Below, piece by piece: positions 51,828-61,356 of a stretch of 64,000 bases of DNA (positions within the stretch are counted from its first letter, which is position 1; each line of letters begins with the position of its first letter). Location: assembly GCA_016222805.1 (NCBI GenBank), contig JACRQG010000013.1, positions 186,001 to 250,000 of the forward strand, written 5' to 3'. Under the pieces are notes generated by a model. It did not search any database and was not told where the DNA came from. It saw only the letters and a list, made by a program, of their open reading frames with translations. The position numbers and the translations under genes are program-made. The stretch comes from Verrucomicrobiota bacterium. GTDB lineage: Bacteria; Verrucomicrobiota; Verrucomicrobiia; Opitutales; Opitutaceae.

Positions 51828-52708
51828 GCGAAGAGGAGTCGGTCGGCCACCAGGGCACTGAGCACGACCGGCAGGTAGAGGATTGACGCGAAAAACAGGC
51901 GGCGGGCCGCGACGTCGCGCCCAGCCGGGTGGAGGAAGACGATCGCGCGCCAGAGGAATCCGCCGCCGCCGAGCAGCGCCACGAGGCCATAGAGTTTGGT
52001 GGCTTGCCCGAGGGCGACCGGCAGCAGGCTCACGACGACCAGGGCAATCGTGTTGACCAGCGACCAGAGGGCGACCTTGCCGCCGGATTCGTCGCGGACG
52101 GGCAGCATCGGGAAGTCCACCGCAGAGTAGTCGCGGCGATAGGTCCAGGCCACCGCCATGAAGTGCGGGATTTGCCAGAAGAAGAGGATGGCAAACAGAA
52201 TCCACCCCAGCGAAGTCACCGTGCCTTCGCCGGCCGACCAGCCGATCAGCGGCGGGAAGGCACCGGCTATGGCCCCGATTTCCGTGCTCCACATCGACCA
52301 GCGCTTCGCGGGGGTATACCACGCGAGATAGGAGGTGATGGTGAGGAGCGTGAACATCGCCGCGAGGCGGTCGACCTTGGCAAAGAGGAGAAAGAGCGCC
52401 GCGATGCACATCAGCCAGCCGAGCACGAAGGCGGAGCCCGTGGCGATCTTGCCCGCCGGGATCGGCCGGTTGGCGGTGCGCCGCATGCGTGCATCGGTCT
52501 CGTGCTCGAGCCATTGGTTCAGGGCCGCCACGCCACCGGCGGCCAACGACGTGCCGAGAAAGAGCAGCAGCAGTTTGACCGGCTGGGAGGGCGGTCGCGC
52601 GCTGAAATAACCCACCATCGTCGTCATGACGGACAGCAGGCTGAGACGGGGCTTGGTCAGCTCAAGATAGTCGCGCACCGTCGCCCGACTGGCCGGAAGG
52701 GTGGTCAT
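51824..52708 (-). CDS. ctaB: Protoheme IX farnesyltransferase (heme O synthase)
   Basis: 294 aa from the ATG at 52708, which overlaps the ctaA stop. It is a UbiA-type prenyltransferase with about nine helices: YLELTKPRLSLLSVMTTMVG, GTSLAAGGVAALNQWLEHET with the first Asp-rich motif NQWLEHETDARMRRTANRPI, YTPAKRWSMWSTEIGAIAGA, SLGWILFAILFFWQIPHFMA and AWTYRRDYSAVDFPMLPVRD with the second metal motif. It adds farnesyl to heme B to make heme O, which CtaA turns into heme A for the caa3 oxidase encoded at 33-38 kb. A long in-frame extension upstream is rejected. Confidence 0.95.
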   Translation of the reverse strand: MTTLPASRATVRDYLELTKPRLSLLSVMTTMVGYFSARPPSQPVKLLLLFLGTSLAAGGVAALNQWLEHETDARMRRTANRPIPAGKIATGSAFVLGWLMCIAALFLLFAKVDRLAAMFTLLTITSYLAWYTPAKRWSMWSTEIGAIAGAFPPLIGWSAGEGTVTSLGWILFAILFFWQIPHFMAVAWTYRRDYSAVDFPMLPVRDESGGKVALWSLVNTIALVVVSLLPVALGQATKLYGLVALLGGGGFLWRAIVFLHPAGRDVAARRLFFASILYLPVVLSALVADRLLFA

Positions 52709-53709
52709 GGGCGCGACGGAGTGGCGAGAGGGGCGGGACCTTCCACCTGGTCCCGATGCGCGACCCAGGTCAGCCAGAACGTGACGGCGAGCGTGAGAGC
52801 GCCCACGACCACATGGGCGGTCGTCATCTCGGGCTTCCGCAGCGTCCAGACGATCTGCGCGCCCAGCAGGATCTGCAGGACGAGCAGGCTCAGCAGGGCC
52901 GAAGCGCCGGCGCGCATCGCAAGCGGGCAGGCGCGGTCGCGGCGGATGGCCCACGCGAATCCGGTGAGGGCGACGGCGAGGATCGCCGCCATGACACGGT
53001 GGGCGAAGTGGATCCCGATCCGAAAATCCCACACCGCGGGCAGCCACGCGTTATCCGGAGGCGGAGTGGAGAAGGGAAACGTATAGATGGCCAGACCGGC
53101 CTGATTGTGGCGCATCGTCGCGGCGATGATGAGCTGAATCAGGAGGAGGGCGCAAGAAAGCAGCCCCAACCGCCGCACCCGCGAACCCACCGGATGCGGG
53201 GACTCGATCCAGTGCCGCGTGCAGGCCGCCGCGATGGCGATGAGGAGGCAGACGTAGACCTGCGCCATGATGCCGTGGGGGATGCGCAGCATCTCGCCGA
53301 GCGACATCTGGAAGCCGGGTACGCTCACCTCGTGCAGCAGCACGCGCTTGCCGCCGATGAGGCCCTGCACGACGACGATGGCCAGCGCCCACCAGCCGAG
53401 GTGCCGAAGCCAGCGCCGCTCTTCCCGCCGCGACAGCCACACCGCGAGGGCGATCGTGATGAACCCCATCACCATGCCAGTCAGCCGGTGGGAGTGCTCC
53501 GCGAACATGGAAAGGTCGCGCAGCCAGCCGTCGGGATTGACTGAACCGTTGGAGAGCGGCCAGTCGGGAAACACCATGCCCGCGTTGATGCTGGTGGTGA
53601 AGGCGCCCAGCGTCACGAGCACGAACACCCAGGCGCTGCCGGCCACGGCGAAAATCGCGAGTGCGGGCTTGTAAGTGGGAGTGCGGAGTGAGCCGGTGGA
53701 ACGGGCCAT
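52705..53709 (-). CDS. ctaA: Heme A synthase (COX15/CtaA)
   Basis: 334 aa from the ATG at 53709; the ORF extends far upstream but that part is a shadow of the divergent gene. About eight helices form two four-helix bundles. Conserved features are GAFTTSINAGMVFPDWPLSN, MFAEHSHRLTGMVMGFITIA with the heme-ligand His, GMRIPHGIMAQV-type LRIPHGIMAQVYVCLLIAIA, FRIGIHFAHRVMAAILAVAL with a second His, and PEMTTAHVVVGALTLAVTFW. The EHxHR and FAHR patterns fit the CtaA family. It oxidises heme O to heme A. First gene of the ctaA-ctaB-DUF420 operon, joined by 4-nt overlaps. Confidence 0.93.
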   Translation of the reverse strand: MARSTGSLRTPTYKPALAIFAVAGSAWVFVLVTLGAFTTSINAGMVFPDWPLSNGSVNPDGWLRDLSMFAEHSHRLTGMVMGFITIALAVWLSRREERRWLRHLGWWALAIVVVQGLIGGKRVLLHEVSVPGFQMSLGEMLRIPHGIMAQVYVCLLIAIAAACTRHWIESPHPVGSRVRRLGLLSCALLLIQLIIAATMRHNQAGLAIYTFPFSTPPPDNAWLPAVWDFRIGIHFAHRVMAAILAVALTGFAWAIRRDRACPLAMRAGASALLSLLVLQILLGAQIVWTLRKPEMTTAHVVVGALTLAVTFWLTWVAHRDQVEGPAPLATPSRP

Positions 53710-53796
53710 GCGGGAGGCAAGAGGGTGACAAGTAGTGGTGCCGCGGGCTTCGGCAAACCCTTTGACAAAATTCTCGGGCGGGGAATCGGTAGGGCG

Positions 53797-54768
53797 ATGC
53801 AGCCCAAGGCAGCTTTCGAACCGGAGCGCGTGGCCCCCACCACCGGGGTGGCGCCATTTGCCTGGCGGCAATTCCTGGCGATTACCCTGGGCGCCGTGGC
53901 CCTTTATGGGGGCCTGCGGTTGCTCCCCACCGGCACCAACCTCAGCCACATGGATTTCCGCGTGGATGCACGCAAGATGGCCAGTGTGGAGTTCTGCGAT
54001 CCGTTGAATCCCCAATTCATCTCCGTGGTGGCGGCGCGATCTCCGGTGGTGATGGAGGTGTCGACTTCTCGCCCGGCGAGGAGCGGGGAGACAGTGGAGG
54101 GGGTGGTGCGCTTGGCGACCGCGAGTGGAAAGCCGGTCGGAAGGGAAGACCTGTTGGTTACCCACACGCGCCGCCTGCACCTGTTGGTGGTGGATCCTTC
54201 CCTTTCGGATTACCAGCACTTGCACCCGGAAGCCGGGGCGCGGCCTGGGGAGTGGGTGTTCGCGTTCCAGCCGCGGCGATCCGGAATCTACCGCGTGTTT
54301 GCCGATTTCACCCCGATAGCGACCGGTCGGGGGCTCTATGCCCACGCGGACCTGACGGTGGAGTTGTCGCCTTCCGTCGAGAAGGCGCCGGGCGAGTTGA
54401 ACCGCGCGGTGGGTCCTCTGCGCGAGGCGGGGGGGCACCGCTTCCGGCTGGAAAGTACTCCGCAGCCCGCGCGGGCCAATGCGGTCGTCGAACTCCGCTT
54501 TACCATCGATCGGGTCGACGGCGGGCCGGTCGCGTTGACACCCGTGATGGGGGCGTACGCCCACCTGGTCGCGTTCGACGCGGATCGATCGGGCTTTGCC
54601 CATCTGCATCCGGTGGAGGACGCGGCGGTGAAACCTGCCGACGAGCGGGCGCCGGCGTTGAACTTCAAGCTGACGATTCCGCGACCAGGTTCCTACACGG
54701 TTTGGGCGCAGGTAGGGCTGGGGAGCCGGGAGGAGTTCGTGTCTTTTCCCCTGGAAGTGCGGGACTGA
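53797..54768 (+). CDS. Membrane-anchored protein with two His-rich HLHP modules, unknown function
   Basis: 323 aa from the ATG at 53797. An N-terminal anchor (FLAITLGAVALYGGLRLLPT, about residues 24-43) is followed by two similar beta-rich halves. The first contains LVTHTRRLHLLVVDPSLSDY then YQHLHPEAGARPGEW and SGIYRVFADFTP; the second GAYAHLVAFDADRSGFAHLH then HPVEDAAVK and PRPGSYTVWAQVGL. Each half thus has an xHLHP motif and an IYRVFADF/SYTVWAQV-like strand, as in YtkA-like and CopC-like beta-sandwich folds that may bind copper. It starts 87 nt from ctaA on the other strand, next to a TTGACA at 53762. A role in copper handling for the oxidase is inferred, not shown. Confidence 0.7.
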   Translation: MQPKAAFEPERVAPTTGVAPFAWRQFLAITLGAVALYGGLRLLPTGTNLSHMDFRVDARKMASVEFCDPLNPQFISVVAARSPVVMEVSTSRPARSGETVEGVVRLATASGKPVGREDLLVTHTRRLHLLVVDPSLSDYQHLHPEAGARPGEWVFAFQPRRSGIYRVFADFTPIATGRGLYAHADLTVELSPSVEKAPGELNRAVGPLREAGGHRFRLESTPQPARANAVVELRFTIDRVDGGPVALTPVMGAYAHLVAFDADRSGFAHLHPVEDAAVKPADERAPALNFKLTIPRPGSYTVWAQVGLGSREEFVSFPLEVRD

Positions 54769-54794
54769 GTCGCGGGGTGGATTCCCGGCCAGCG

Positions 54795-55565
54795 TCAGAA
54801 CTTCAGGTGTTTGACGGTCAGTCCCTTGTTGATCAGCTGCTTCAGGGAGGCGATGCCGATCCGGAGGTGATCCACGACGTAGGTTTCGTCGACCTTGCGA
54901 TCGCTCTCCGCCGTTTTCACGCCCTCCGGAATCATGGGCTGGTCCGACACGAGCAACAGGGCGCCGGTGACAATCTCGTTGTAGAACCCGGTCGAGAAGA
55001 TTGTCGCGGTCTCCATGTCGATGCACATCGCGCGGATCTTCTTCAGGTACTTCTTGAAGCGCTCGTCGTGCTCCCAGACGCGGCGGTTCGTGGTGTAGAC
55101 CGTGCCGGTCCAGTAATCCCGGGAAAAGTCGCGGATCGTCGTCGAAATCGCCTTCTGGAGGGCAAACGCAGGGAGCGCCGGCACTTCGGGAGGGAAATAG
55201 TCGTTGCTGGTGCCCTCGCCCCGAATCGCCGCGATCGGGAGGATCAGGTCCCCGATGGTGGCCCGATGCTTGAGACCGCCGCACTTTCCCAGGAATAGGA
55301 CCGCCTTGGGCTGAATCGCTGACAACAGGTCCATCACCGTGGCCGCCGTTGCGCTGCCCATGCCAAAGTTGATGATCGAGATGTCATTGGCCGTGGCGTT
55401 GGGCATCGGCTTGTCCTTACCGCGCACCGGCACGCGATTCCACTGGGCGAAGAGGTTCACGTACCGGTCGAAATTGGTGAGGAGGATGTACTCCCCAAAC
55501 TCCTTGAGTGGCACACCGGTGTAGCGCGGCAGCCAGTTTTCGACGATTTCCTTCCGGGTTTTCAT
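54795..55565 (-). CDS. amn: AMP nucleosidase (short form)
   Basis: 256 aa from the ATG at 55565 (MKTRKEIVENWLPRYTGVPL); a longer ORF to 55649 adds only Pro-rich sequence. It is a PNP/UDP-family nucleoside hydrolase: ISIINFGMGSATAATVMDLL, LSAIQPKAVLFLGKCGGLKH, TIGDLILPIAAIRGEGTSND and the substrate-binding RAMCIDMETATIFSTGFYNE with the conserved Met-Glu. ALLLVSDQPMIPEGVKTAES carries the catalytic Asp. The final VDHLRIGIASLKQLINKGLT is the usual C-terminal helix. It splits AMP into adenine and ribose 5-phosphate. The long N-terminal domain of the E. coli enzyme is absent, as in Bacteroidetes homologues. Confidence 0.9.
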   Translation of the reverse strand: MKTRKEIVENWLPRYTGVPLKEFGEYILLTNFDRYVNLFAQWNRVPVRGKDKPMPNATANDISIINFGMGSATAATVMDLLSAIQPKAVLFLGKCGGLKHRATIGDLILPIAAIRGEGTSNDYFPPEVPALPAFALQKAISTTIRDFSRDYWTGTVYTTNRRVWEHDERFKKYLKKIRAMCIDMETATIFSTGFYNEIVTGALLLVSDQPMIPEGVKTAESDRKVDETYVVDHLRIGIASLKQLINKGLTVKHLKF

Positions 55566-55681
55566 GTCCCTTTGTGCCGGACCACCCGGGGAAGGGCACG
55601 GAAAAAAACGCCGGCACCCCGGCTCAGGTGGAGGGCGCGCCGCGACCAAATCGGCCGCGAGGGTGGAGACACCCTCGCGGA

Positions 55682-56590
55682 TCAGGCTCCGAGGCGGCCC
55701 GACGCCCCGCCGACGGCCGCCGGGGCGGTGTAGCGCTCCGATTGTTCGTCGGCATGATAGCTGGAGCGGACCAGCGGGCCGCTTTCCACCACCCCGATGC
55801 CGAGAGCGAGGCCCAACTCCTTCCAGTGCTGGAACTCCTCGGGAGGGGCCCAGCGGGACACGGGCAGGTGGTTGGCGGTGGGTTGCAGGTACTGGCCAAT
55901 CGTGAGGATGTCGGTGCGGTCGGCGGCGATGTCGCGCAGGGTCTGCTCGATTTCGTGGACTTCCTCACCCACCCCAAGCATGAGCCCCGTCTTGGTGACA
56001 AAGCCGCGGCTCTTGGCGTGGCGGAGGACCGAGCGGGAGCGGTCATAGCGCGCCTGCACGCGCACCGGTTTCTGCAGGCGTTCGACCGTCTCGAGGTTAT
56101 GATTGAAGATATCAGGCCGGGCATCGAGCACCACGTCGACGTGATCGAGATTGCCCTTGAAGTCGGGGGTCAGGACCTCAATCGCGGTGCGGGGGGTGCG
56201 GTGCCGGATCGCGCGGATGGTGGCGGCCCAGACGCTGGCGCCGCCGTCGGCGAGTTCATCGCGGGCGACGCTGGTGATGACGCAGTGTCGGAGGTTCATG
56301 GTCGCCACGGCCTCGGCCACGCGGGCGGGCTCGCCGAGGTCCACCTCGCTGGGCTTGCCCGTGGTGATGGCGCAAAACGTGCACGAACGCGTGCAGACAT
56401 TGCCCAGGATCATCACCGTCGCGGTGCCGCGCGACCAGCACTCGCCGAGATTCGGGCACTGCGCGCTCTGGCACACCGTATGGAGGCGTTGGCCCTCGAC
56501 GAGGCGAAGGGTGGCGGAGTATCCCGGTCCACCGGGCAGCCGGGCCCGAAGCCAGGCGGGTTTGCGCGGAGAGGCAGGCGTGGCGTGCAT
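55682..56590 (-). CDS. lipA: Lipoyl synthase
   Basis: 302 aa from the ATG at 56590; in-frame upstream codons overlap the receptor gene leader and are rejected. Two iron-sulfur motifs mark the enzyme: the auxiliary cluster CQSAQCPNLGECWSRGTATV and the radical-SAM CTRSCTFC in ILGNVCTRSCTFCAITTGKP. Other parts are TMNLRHCVITSVARDELADG, DVVLDARPDIFNHNLETVER, TGLMLGVGEEVHEIEQTLRD and DILTIGQYLQPTANHLPVSR with the C-terminal VESGPLVRSSYHADEQ, whose Ser-Ser ligates the auxiliary cluster. It inserts two sulfurs into octanoyl-protein to make the lipoyl group used by dehydrogenases such as the SucA complex. lipB is not in the window. Confidence 0.95.
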   Translation of the reverse strand: MHATPASPRKPAWLRARLPGGPGYSATLRLVEGQRLHTVCQSAQCPNLGECWSRGTATVMILGNVCTRSCTFCAITTGKPSEVDLGEPARVAEAVATMNLRHCVITSVARDELADGGASVWAATIRAIRHRTPRTAIEVLTPDFKGNLDHVDVVLDARPDIFNHNLETVERLQKPVRVQARYDRSRSVLRHAKSRGFVTKTGLMLGVGEEVHEIEQTLRDIAADRTDILTIGQYLQPTANHLPVSRWAPPEEFQHWKELGLALGIGVVESGPLVRSSYHADEQSERYTAPAAVGGASGRLGA

Positions 56591-56778
56591 TTTCCCGCAA
56601 GGGCACACGAACTCGGGGGAAGCGCAAGCGGGTTCTCCGGGTATCCCGGTGTCGGGAGAAACCACTCGCCCACTGGTTCTTTCTTGGGAACACTCGTGCC
56701 ACCTTGGCGCCACCGGCTTTCTGCCAATGCTCGCGGTCCTGTCGCCCGATCCCCTTCGTCGTCCCAACCCTGCCCGCC

Positions 56779-59700
56779 ATGAAACCCTGTAGCCTGTCCT
56801 CCGGCGCCGCGGCGCCGTCCCTCTGTCGCCGGGCGTTGTCGCCCGTGCTGTCAGTCCTTGCGTTGGTGCTGCTTGGCCTTGGGATCCCGGCGCCGCTGCC
56901 GGCCCAGGCGGCCGGCGGCGCGATTGAGGGCCGCGTCTTCAACGCCGCCACCGGTCTGGCGCTGGTGAACGCGCGGGTGAAGCTCGAGGGCACGGAGCGC
57001 GTAGTTATCACCGACGAAGGCGGAGCCTACCGCTTCGGGGCGGTGGCGGCAGGGACCGCGCGCCTGCAGGTGACCTACCTCGGGTTGGAACCGGCCAGCG
57101 CCACGGTGCAGGTGCCGGCCGGCGGGCTGGTGCAGCGCGATTTCGAGCTGACGCGGGCCGGGGCGGGACAGCGCGCGCCCGGCGGAGAGGTGGTGCAGCT
57201 CGACGCGTTCACCGTCGCCGTCGACCGCGAGATGAGCGCGCAGGCGATCTCGATGAATGAACAGCGCACCGCGCCGAACCTGAAGAACGTCGTGGCCATC
57301 GACGAGTTTGGCGATCGGGGCAACGAGAACATCGGCGAGTTCCTGCTTTTTCTCCCGGGCGTCTCCATCGCGACCTCGGGGTCCGAGCCGACAACCGTCT
57401 CGCTCCGGGGCTTCCCCGGGGCGAACACCGGCCTGACGATCGACGGCGGCGAGACCACCGCGACCTTCAACGGCAACAGCCGCGCCCTCGACCTGCGCGA
57501 GGTGCCGATGAACAACGTGTCGCGGGTGGAGGTGACGAAGGTGCCCACCCCCGACATGCCGGCGAGCGGGCTGGGCGGATCGATCAACCTGATCACGCGC
57601 AGCGGGTTCGAGAGCCGCCGGCCCCGGCTCTCGTTCAACGCCTACACCATGTTTCACAACCACAACGGCCTGACCTTCGATGGCGGCCCGCGCAACGCCC
57701 ACGCGATCACGAGCCCGCGGTACATCCAGCCGTCGTTCGATTTCAACTACCTGCGCCCGATCAACGAGCGGCTCGCCCTCACCGTCGGAGGTTCGCGGAC
57801 CTGGCGCGCCAAGCCGATGGAAACCGGCACCAAGGACACGGACGAGTCGGCCACCTGGGATCTGGTCCGCCTGGTCCAGACCACGAGCCAATGGAACAGC
57901 CTGGCGCAGGAGTTCAAGACGCTGCAGGGCCAGATCGGCCTCGACTGGCGGTTGAGCGCCACCGACTCCGTCTCGGTCAGCGCGCAGTACCGCAGCTATG
58001 CCCTGCCGATCACGCGCAGCGTGCTCGCCTTTGCCTATGGCGCCGGCGCGACCGGCAGCGACACCTTCACCCAGGGGGCGGCGACGGGAGTGGGCAGCAT
58101 CACCATGAACGGCTCGGGGGAGAACGTCGACATCCTGACCCAGACCAAGCTGTACAACCTCAAGTATCGCCACCGTGGGGAGACCTGGCGCATCGATGCG
58201 GCCAGCTACTACTCGACCTCAGGCTCGAACCGGGCCGACGTCGATTCCGGGTTCTTCAACACCACGCCCGCCACGATCTCCAACCTGATCCTCCGGGGCG
58301 ACGGCATCCAGAAGCCGGGCGACGGCATCATCGCGACCCAGTATTCCGCGACGGCGCGCACCGGCCAGGCGGTCGACGTGTATGATGGCGGCAACTACTC
58401 CATCGTCAGCGGCAACAGCAACCAGACCGACTGGAACTCCCAGCGCTACAACCTGCGGGCGGACGTCGCCCGCGAGTTCCACGGGCGCGTGCCGTTCTCC
58501 CTGAAGGTGGGGGCGCTCGTGGACACGCTGCAGAACGATCAGCGCCGCTATCCGAAGACGTGGACGTTCCGGCCCAACGGCACGACCGACGCGACGGCGC
58601 GGATGGCCGCCAACTTCGACGTCTTCGACGCGGCGTACAATGCCGACTCGCCCACCGTGTATGGCCGGAAGGTGCGGTGGATCAGCGGCACCAAGCTGTA
58701 CCAGCTCTACCAGAAGAACCCCGGTTGGTTCACGACCGACGAGGCGCAGGTGTGGCAGGACTACGTGAACAATTCCCGCGCCCTCACCGAACGGGTCTCG
58801 GCCGCCTACCTGCGCGCGGACCTGCGCCTGTTCAACAACCGGCTGTGGTTGGTGGGCGGCGTGCGCTTCGAGCGCACCGACGACAAAGGCATCGGCCCCC
58901 TGAACGACATCAACGCGCAGTATCAGCGCAATCCGGACGGCAGTTTCGTCCGCAACGCCGCGGGCCAGAAGGTGCTGATCACCTCGGATGCGCTGGCGCT
59001 GCGGAAGCTGCGGTACCAGGAGCGCGGGGCGGTCGGCGAGCGGGAGTACCACGGGTACTACCCGAGTCTCAACGCGAGCTACAACCTGACCGATCAGCTG
59101 ATCGTGCGGGCGGCGGCGGCCAAGACCCTGGGCCGGCCCAATCTCAGCTTCATCATCCCCAGTACCAGCATTTCCGACCCCGACGCCGCGAATCCGACCA
59201 TCACGGTGGTGAACTCCGGCCTGCGCCCGTGGTCGGCCATGAGTTACGACCTCTCGCTCGAGAGCTACCAGATCAAGGACGGCTTCGGTTCCATCGGGGT
59301 GTTTCAGAAGGAGATTCGCGATTTCTTCACTTCCCTCAGCACCGCGGCCACCCCCGAATTGCTGGAACTCTACGGACTCGAGAGCGATCCCGCGCTGTTG
59401 AGTTACACCATCAACACGCGCGGCAACGGCGGCGATGCGAAGGTCCAGGGCATCGAGTTCAGCTACCGCCAGTCGCTCACATTTCTCCCGCACTGGGCCC
59501 GGGGCTTCCAGGTCTTCGTCAATGCGACGAAGCTGAATCTCAGCGGCAGCAACTCCGCCGACTTCGCCGGCTACAATCCGAAGTCGGTCGCCGGGGGCGT
59601 GAATTTCCTCCGCGGCCGCCTGGCGATCAAGGCGACGATCAGCTACCTCGGGGATGTGCAGACCGGAGCCGTGGCGGCCAGCGCCACCATTCCCGCCGGC

Positions 59701-59913
59701 ACCTTCAACTACCAGGCCAAGCGCACGCGCATCGGATTGAACGGGTCGTACAACCTGACGCGGCGCTACTCGCTCTACGCCTCGATCGTGGACCTCGGCG
59801 GGTTCGTGCAGAACCTCCAGCGTTACGCTCCGGGCACGCCCGATTACGCCCGGGGCCAGCGCTGGCAGGAACTCGGCTTCTACACCAACATCGGCGTGCG
59901 GGGTAACTTCTAG
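56779..59913 (+). CDS. TonB-dependent outer membrane receptor with N-terminal regulatory-like domain
   Basis: 1044 aa from the ATG at 56779. A signal peptide (residues about 18-44, VLSVLALVLLGLGIPAPLPA) is followed by a carboxypeptidase-regulatory-like domain: GAIEGRVFNAATGLALVNAR, then TDEGGAYRFGAVAAGTARLQ and LGLEPASATVQVPAGG. The plug follows (about 160-290): ENIGEFLLFLPGVSIATSGS, TTVSLRGFPGANTGLTIDGG and VSRVEVTKVPTPDMPASGLG then GGSINLITRSGF. The remaining 750 residues form the beta-barrel, with aromatic strand ends such as NASYNLTDQLIVRAAAAKTL and RIGLNGSYNLTRRYSLYA. It imports a ligand using TonB. There is no SusD partner and no ligand clue. It is divergent from lipA. Confidence 0.93.
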   Translation: MKPCSLSSGAAAPSLCRRALSPVLSVLALVLLGLGIPAPLPAQAAGGAIEGRVFNAATGLALVNARVKLEGTERVVITDEGGAYRFGAVAAGTARLQVTYLGLEPASATVQVPAGGLVQRDFELTRAGAGQRAPGGEVVQLDAFTVAVDREMSAQAISMNEQRTAPNLKNVVAIDEFGDRGNENIGEFLLFLPGVSIATSGSEPTTVSLRGFPGANTGLTIDGGETTATFNGNSRALDLREVPMNNVSRVEVTKVPTPDMPASGLGGSINLITRSGFESRRPRLSFNAYTMFHNHNGLTFDGGPRNAHAITSPRYIQPSFDFNYLRPINERLALTVGGSRTWRAKPMETGTKDTDESATWDLVRLVQTTSQWNSLAQEFKTLQGQIGLDWRLSATDSVSVSAQYRSYALPITRSVLAFAYGAGATGSDTFTQGAATGVGSITMNGSGENVDILTQTKLYNLKYRHRGETWRIDAASYYSTSGSNRADVDSGFFNTTPATISNLILRGDGIQKPGDGIIATQYSATARTGQAVDVYDGGNYSIVSGNSNQTDWNSQRYNLRADVAREFHGRVPFSLKVGALVDTLQNDQRRYPKTWTFRPNGTTDATARMAANFDVFDAAYNADSPTVYGRKVRWISGTKLYQLYQKNPGWFTTDEAQVWQDYVNNSRALTERVSAAYLRADLRLFNNRLWLVGGVRFERTDDKGIGPLNDINAQYQRNPDGSFVRNAAGQKVLITSDALALRKLRYQERGAVGEREYHGYYPSLNASYNLTDQLIVRAAAAKTLGRPNLSFIIPSTSISDPDAANPTITVVNSGLRPWSAMSYDLSLESYQIKDGFGSIGVFQKEIRDFFTSLSTAATPELLELYGLESDPALLSYTINTRGNGGDAKVQGIEFSYRQSLTFLPHWARGFQVFVNATKLNLSGSNSADFAGYNPKSVAGGVNFLRGRLAIKATISYLGDVQTGAVAASATIPAGTFNYQAKRTRIGLNGSYNLTRRYSLYASIVDLGGFVQNLQRYAPGTPDYARGQRWQELGFYTNIGVRGNF

Positions 59914-60042
59914 GGCGCGTTCGGTTGATGTGTCGTCGCGTTGGAGCGCCGACCGCGGGCGGCGGACCAGCGACCGCGTGGTCCTCGAACGGCCGCGCTG
60001 TCGCCGTCGGCATCGCGCGGCCACCGCATCACTGACCGCGCT

Positions 60043-61293
60043 CTAGCCGAGGAGCAGCCAGGCGGCCCCGCCCAGGGCGGTCAGGCCCAGCACAGCGGCG
60101 ATTCGCCGGCGCAGGCCGGCCGACCCCAGGGCGATCGCCAGGCCGGCCTTGAGCAGGGTGTTGGCCACGGCGGCCACGACGACAGCCTGCGTGGCGACCC
60201 GGAGGGTCACGCCGCCGTCCGCGTGATCCCGCGAGACCGAAAGCGCAATCGCGTCGAGGTCGGTGAGGCCGGAGACGAAGCTCAGCGGCAGCAGGCCGTC
60301 GGTCCATCCCTGTTCCCGGAACCAGCGGACCAGGAAGGCAATCAGGGCGTAGAGGGCGGCGAACTTCACCGCGGTCAGCAACCCGAGCGGGTTGCCCAGC
60401 TCCGGCGTGTCCCCGGGGCGGGAGGCCGGGCGGCGACGTATCCAGACCCATGTGACGTATGCCACCCCGGGCAGGGCGAGGATCGCAAACGGGAGGAGCA
60501 GCGAGCCGGAGAACTCCCGGTTGATCAGCCCAATCGCGACCAGCACGCGGGGCAGCATCATCGTGCAGGCCGCCACCACCGCCAGGGTGTAATGCTCGGC
60601 GAGGTCCGGCTCGTCCCGGCTGCGCCGGCTGAAGGCGAGGGTGCTGGCCGTGCTGGAAGCCAGGCCGCCGAACAGGCCCGTGAGCAGGATGCCCGCCCGG
60701 GCGCCGACCAGCCGGATGGCCACATATCCGGCGAAGCCCATGCCGGAGATGAGGACGACCATCAGCCAGGTGGAGAAGGGATTGAACGCCTGGAACGGGC
60801 CCAGCGGGCGATCGGGCACCAGCGGGAGGATCACGCCGGAAATCGCGGCAAACTGGAGCGTGGCCCGAATGTCCGCGGCGGTGAGGGCGCGCGCCCAGGA
60901 ATGGATGGGTTGTTTGGAGCCGTGGACCACCATGGTCAGCGCTGCGACGAGGATGGCGGCGCGGGTCTCGCCCCAGAACACCAGGGCGCCGCACAGGATC
61001 GTCAGCAACGCACCCGCGAAGGAGGTGCTGCCGGGCTGGCTGCGGTCGTGCGGGTTGGCGGTTTGGGCGACGAGGTGGGCGGTGACGGCCAGGAACACCC
61101 CGAGCAGGGTGTACGGCACATGGTGTTTGCTGGTGTAGGCTCCCAGGCAACCGAGGATGGCCCAGAAGGTGTGGGTCCGCAGGCCGGCGAACTCGACGGG
61201 ATCGGCACCGTGCTGATCACCCCATTGGCGAATCATGCCAATCAACGCGCCCAGGCAGGCGCTGACGATGACCGGAGTGAGGATTTCGTTCAC
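60043..61293 (-). CDS. MgtC/DUF4010-family membrane protein
   Basis: 416 aa starting at a GTG (61293; VNEILTPVIVSACLGALIGM). The N-terminal part (about 1-140) looks like the MgtC/SapB family with LGALIGMIRQWGDQHGADP, FAGLRTHTFWAILGCLGAYT and SFAGALLTILCGALVFWGET. The C-terminal part (about 170-416) fits DUF4010: AGYVAIRLVGARAGILLTGL, FGGLASSTASTLAFSRRSRD and LLPLSFVSGLTDLDAIALSV with the conserved GL(A)SSTA and TDxDA motifs. About 12 membrane helices. Homologues have been linked to low-magnesium growth, but the function is unproven. It is convergent with the receptor gene. Confidence 0.87.
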   Translation of the reverse strand: MNEILTPVIVSACLGALIGMIRQWGDQHGADPVEFAGLRTHTFWAILGCLGAYTSKHHVPYTLLGVFLAVTAHLVAQTANPHDRSQPGSTSFAGALLTILCGALVFWGETRAAILVAALTMVVHGSKQPIHSWARALTAADIRATLQFAAISGVILPLVPDRPLGPFQAFNPFSTWLMVVLISGMGFAGYVAIRLVGARAGILLTGLFGGLASSTASTLAFSRRSRDEPDLAEHYTLAVVAACTMMLPRVLVAIGLINREFSGSLLLPFAILALPGVAYVTWVWIRRRPASRPGDTPELGNPLGLLTAVKFAALYALIAFLVRWFREQGWTDGLLPLSFVSGLTDLDAIALSVSRDHADGGVTLRVATQAVVVAAVANTLLKAGLAIALGSAGLRRRIAAVLGLTALGGAAWLLLG

Positions 61294-61356
61294 CGCGGAA
61301 AGGCGATCGGGCCGGGCCGCGCCATCACGGGTCTCGGGCCGGGTCGGTGGGACGGA

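Noticed and set aside
53725-55298. Long ORFs antisense or out of frame around ctaA and the HLHP gene (for example 52705-55284 minus, 859 aa)
   Set aside because: The extra part upstream of the ctaA ATG at 53709 is antisense to the HLHP gene and has Arg/His/Pro-biased composition.
56591-56778. Cobalamin riboswitch upstream of the TonB-dependent receptor
   Set aside because: No B12-box and no conserved core in the 188-nt gap, which is shared with lipA.
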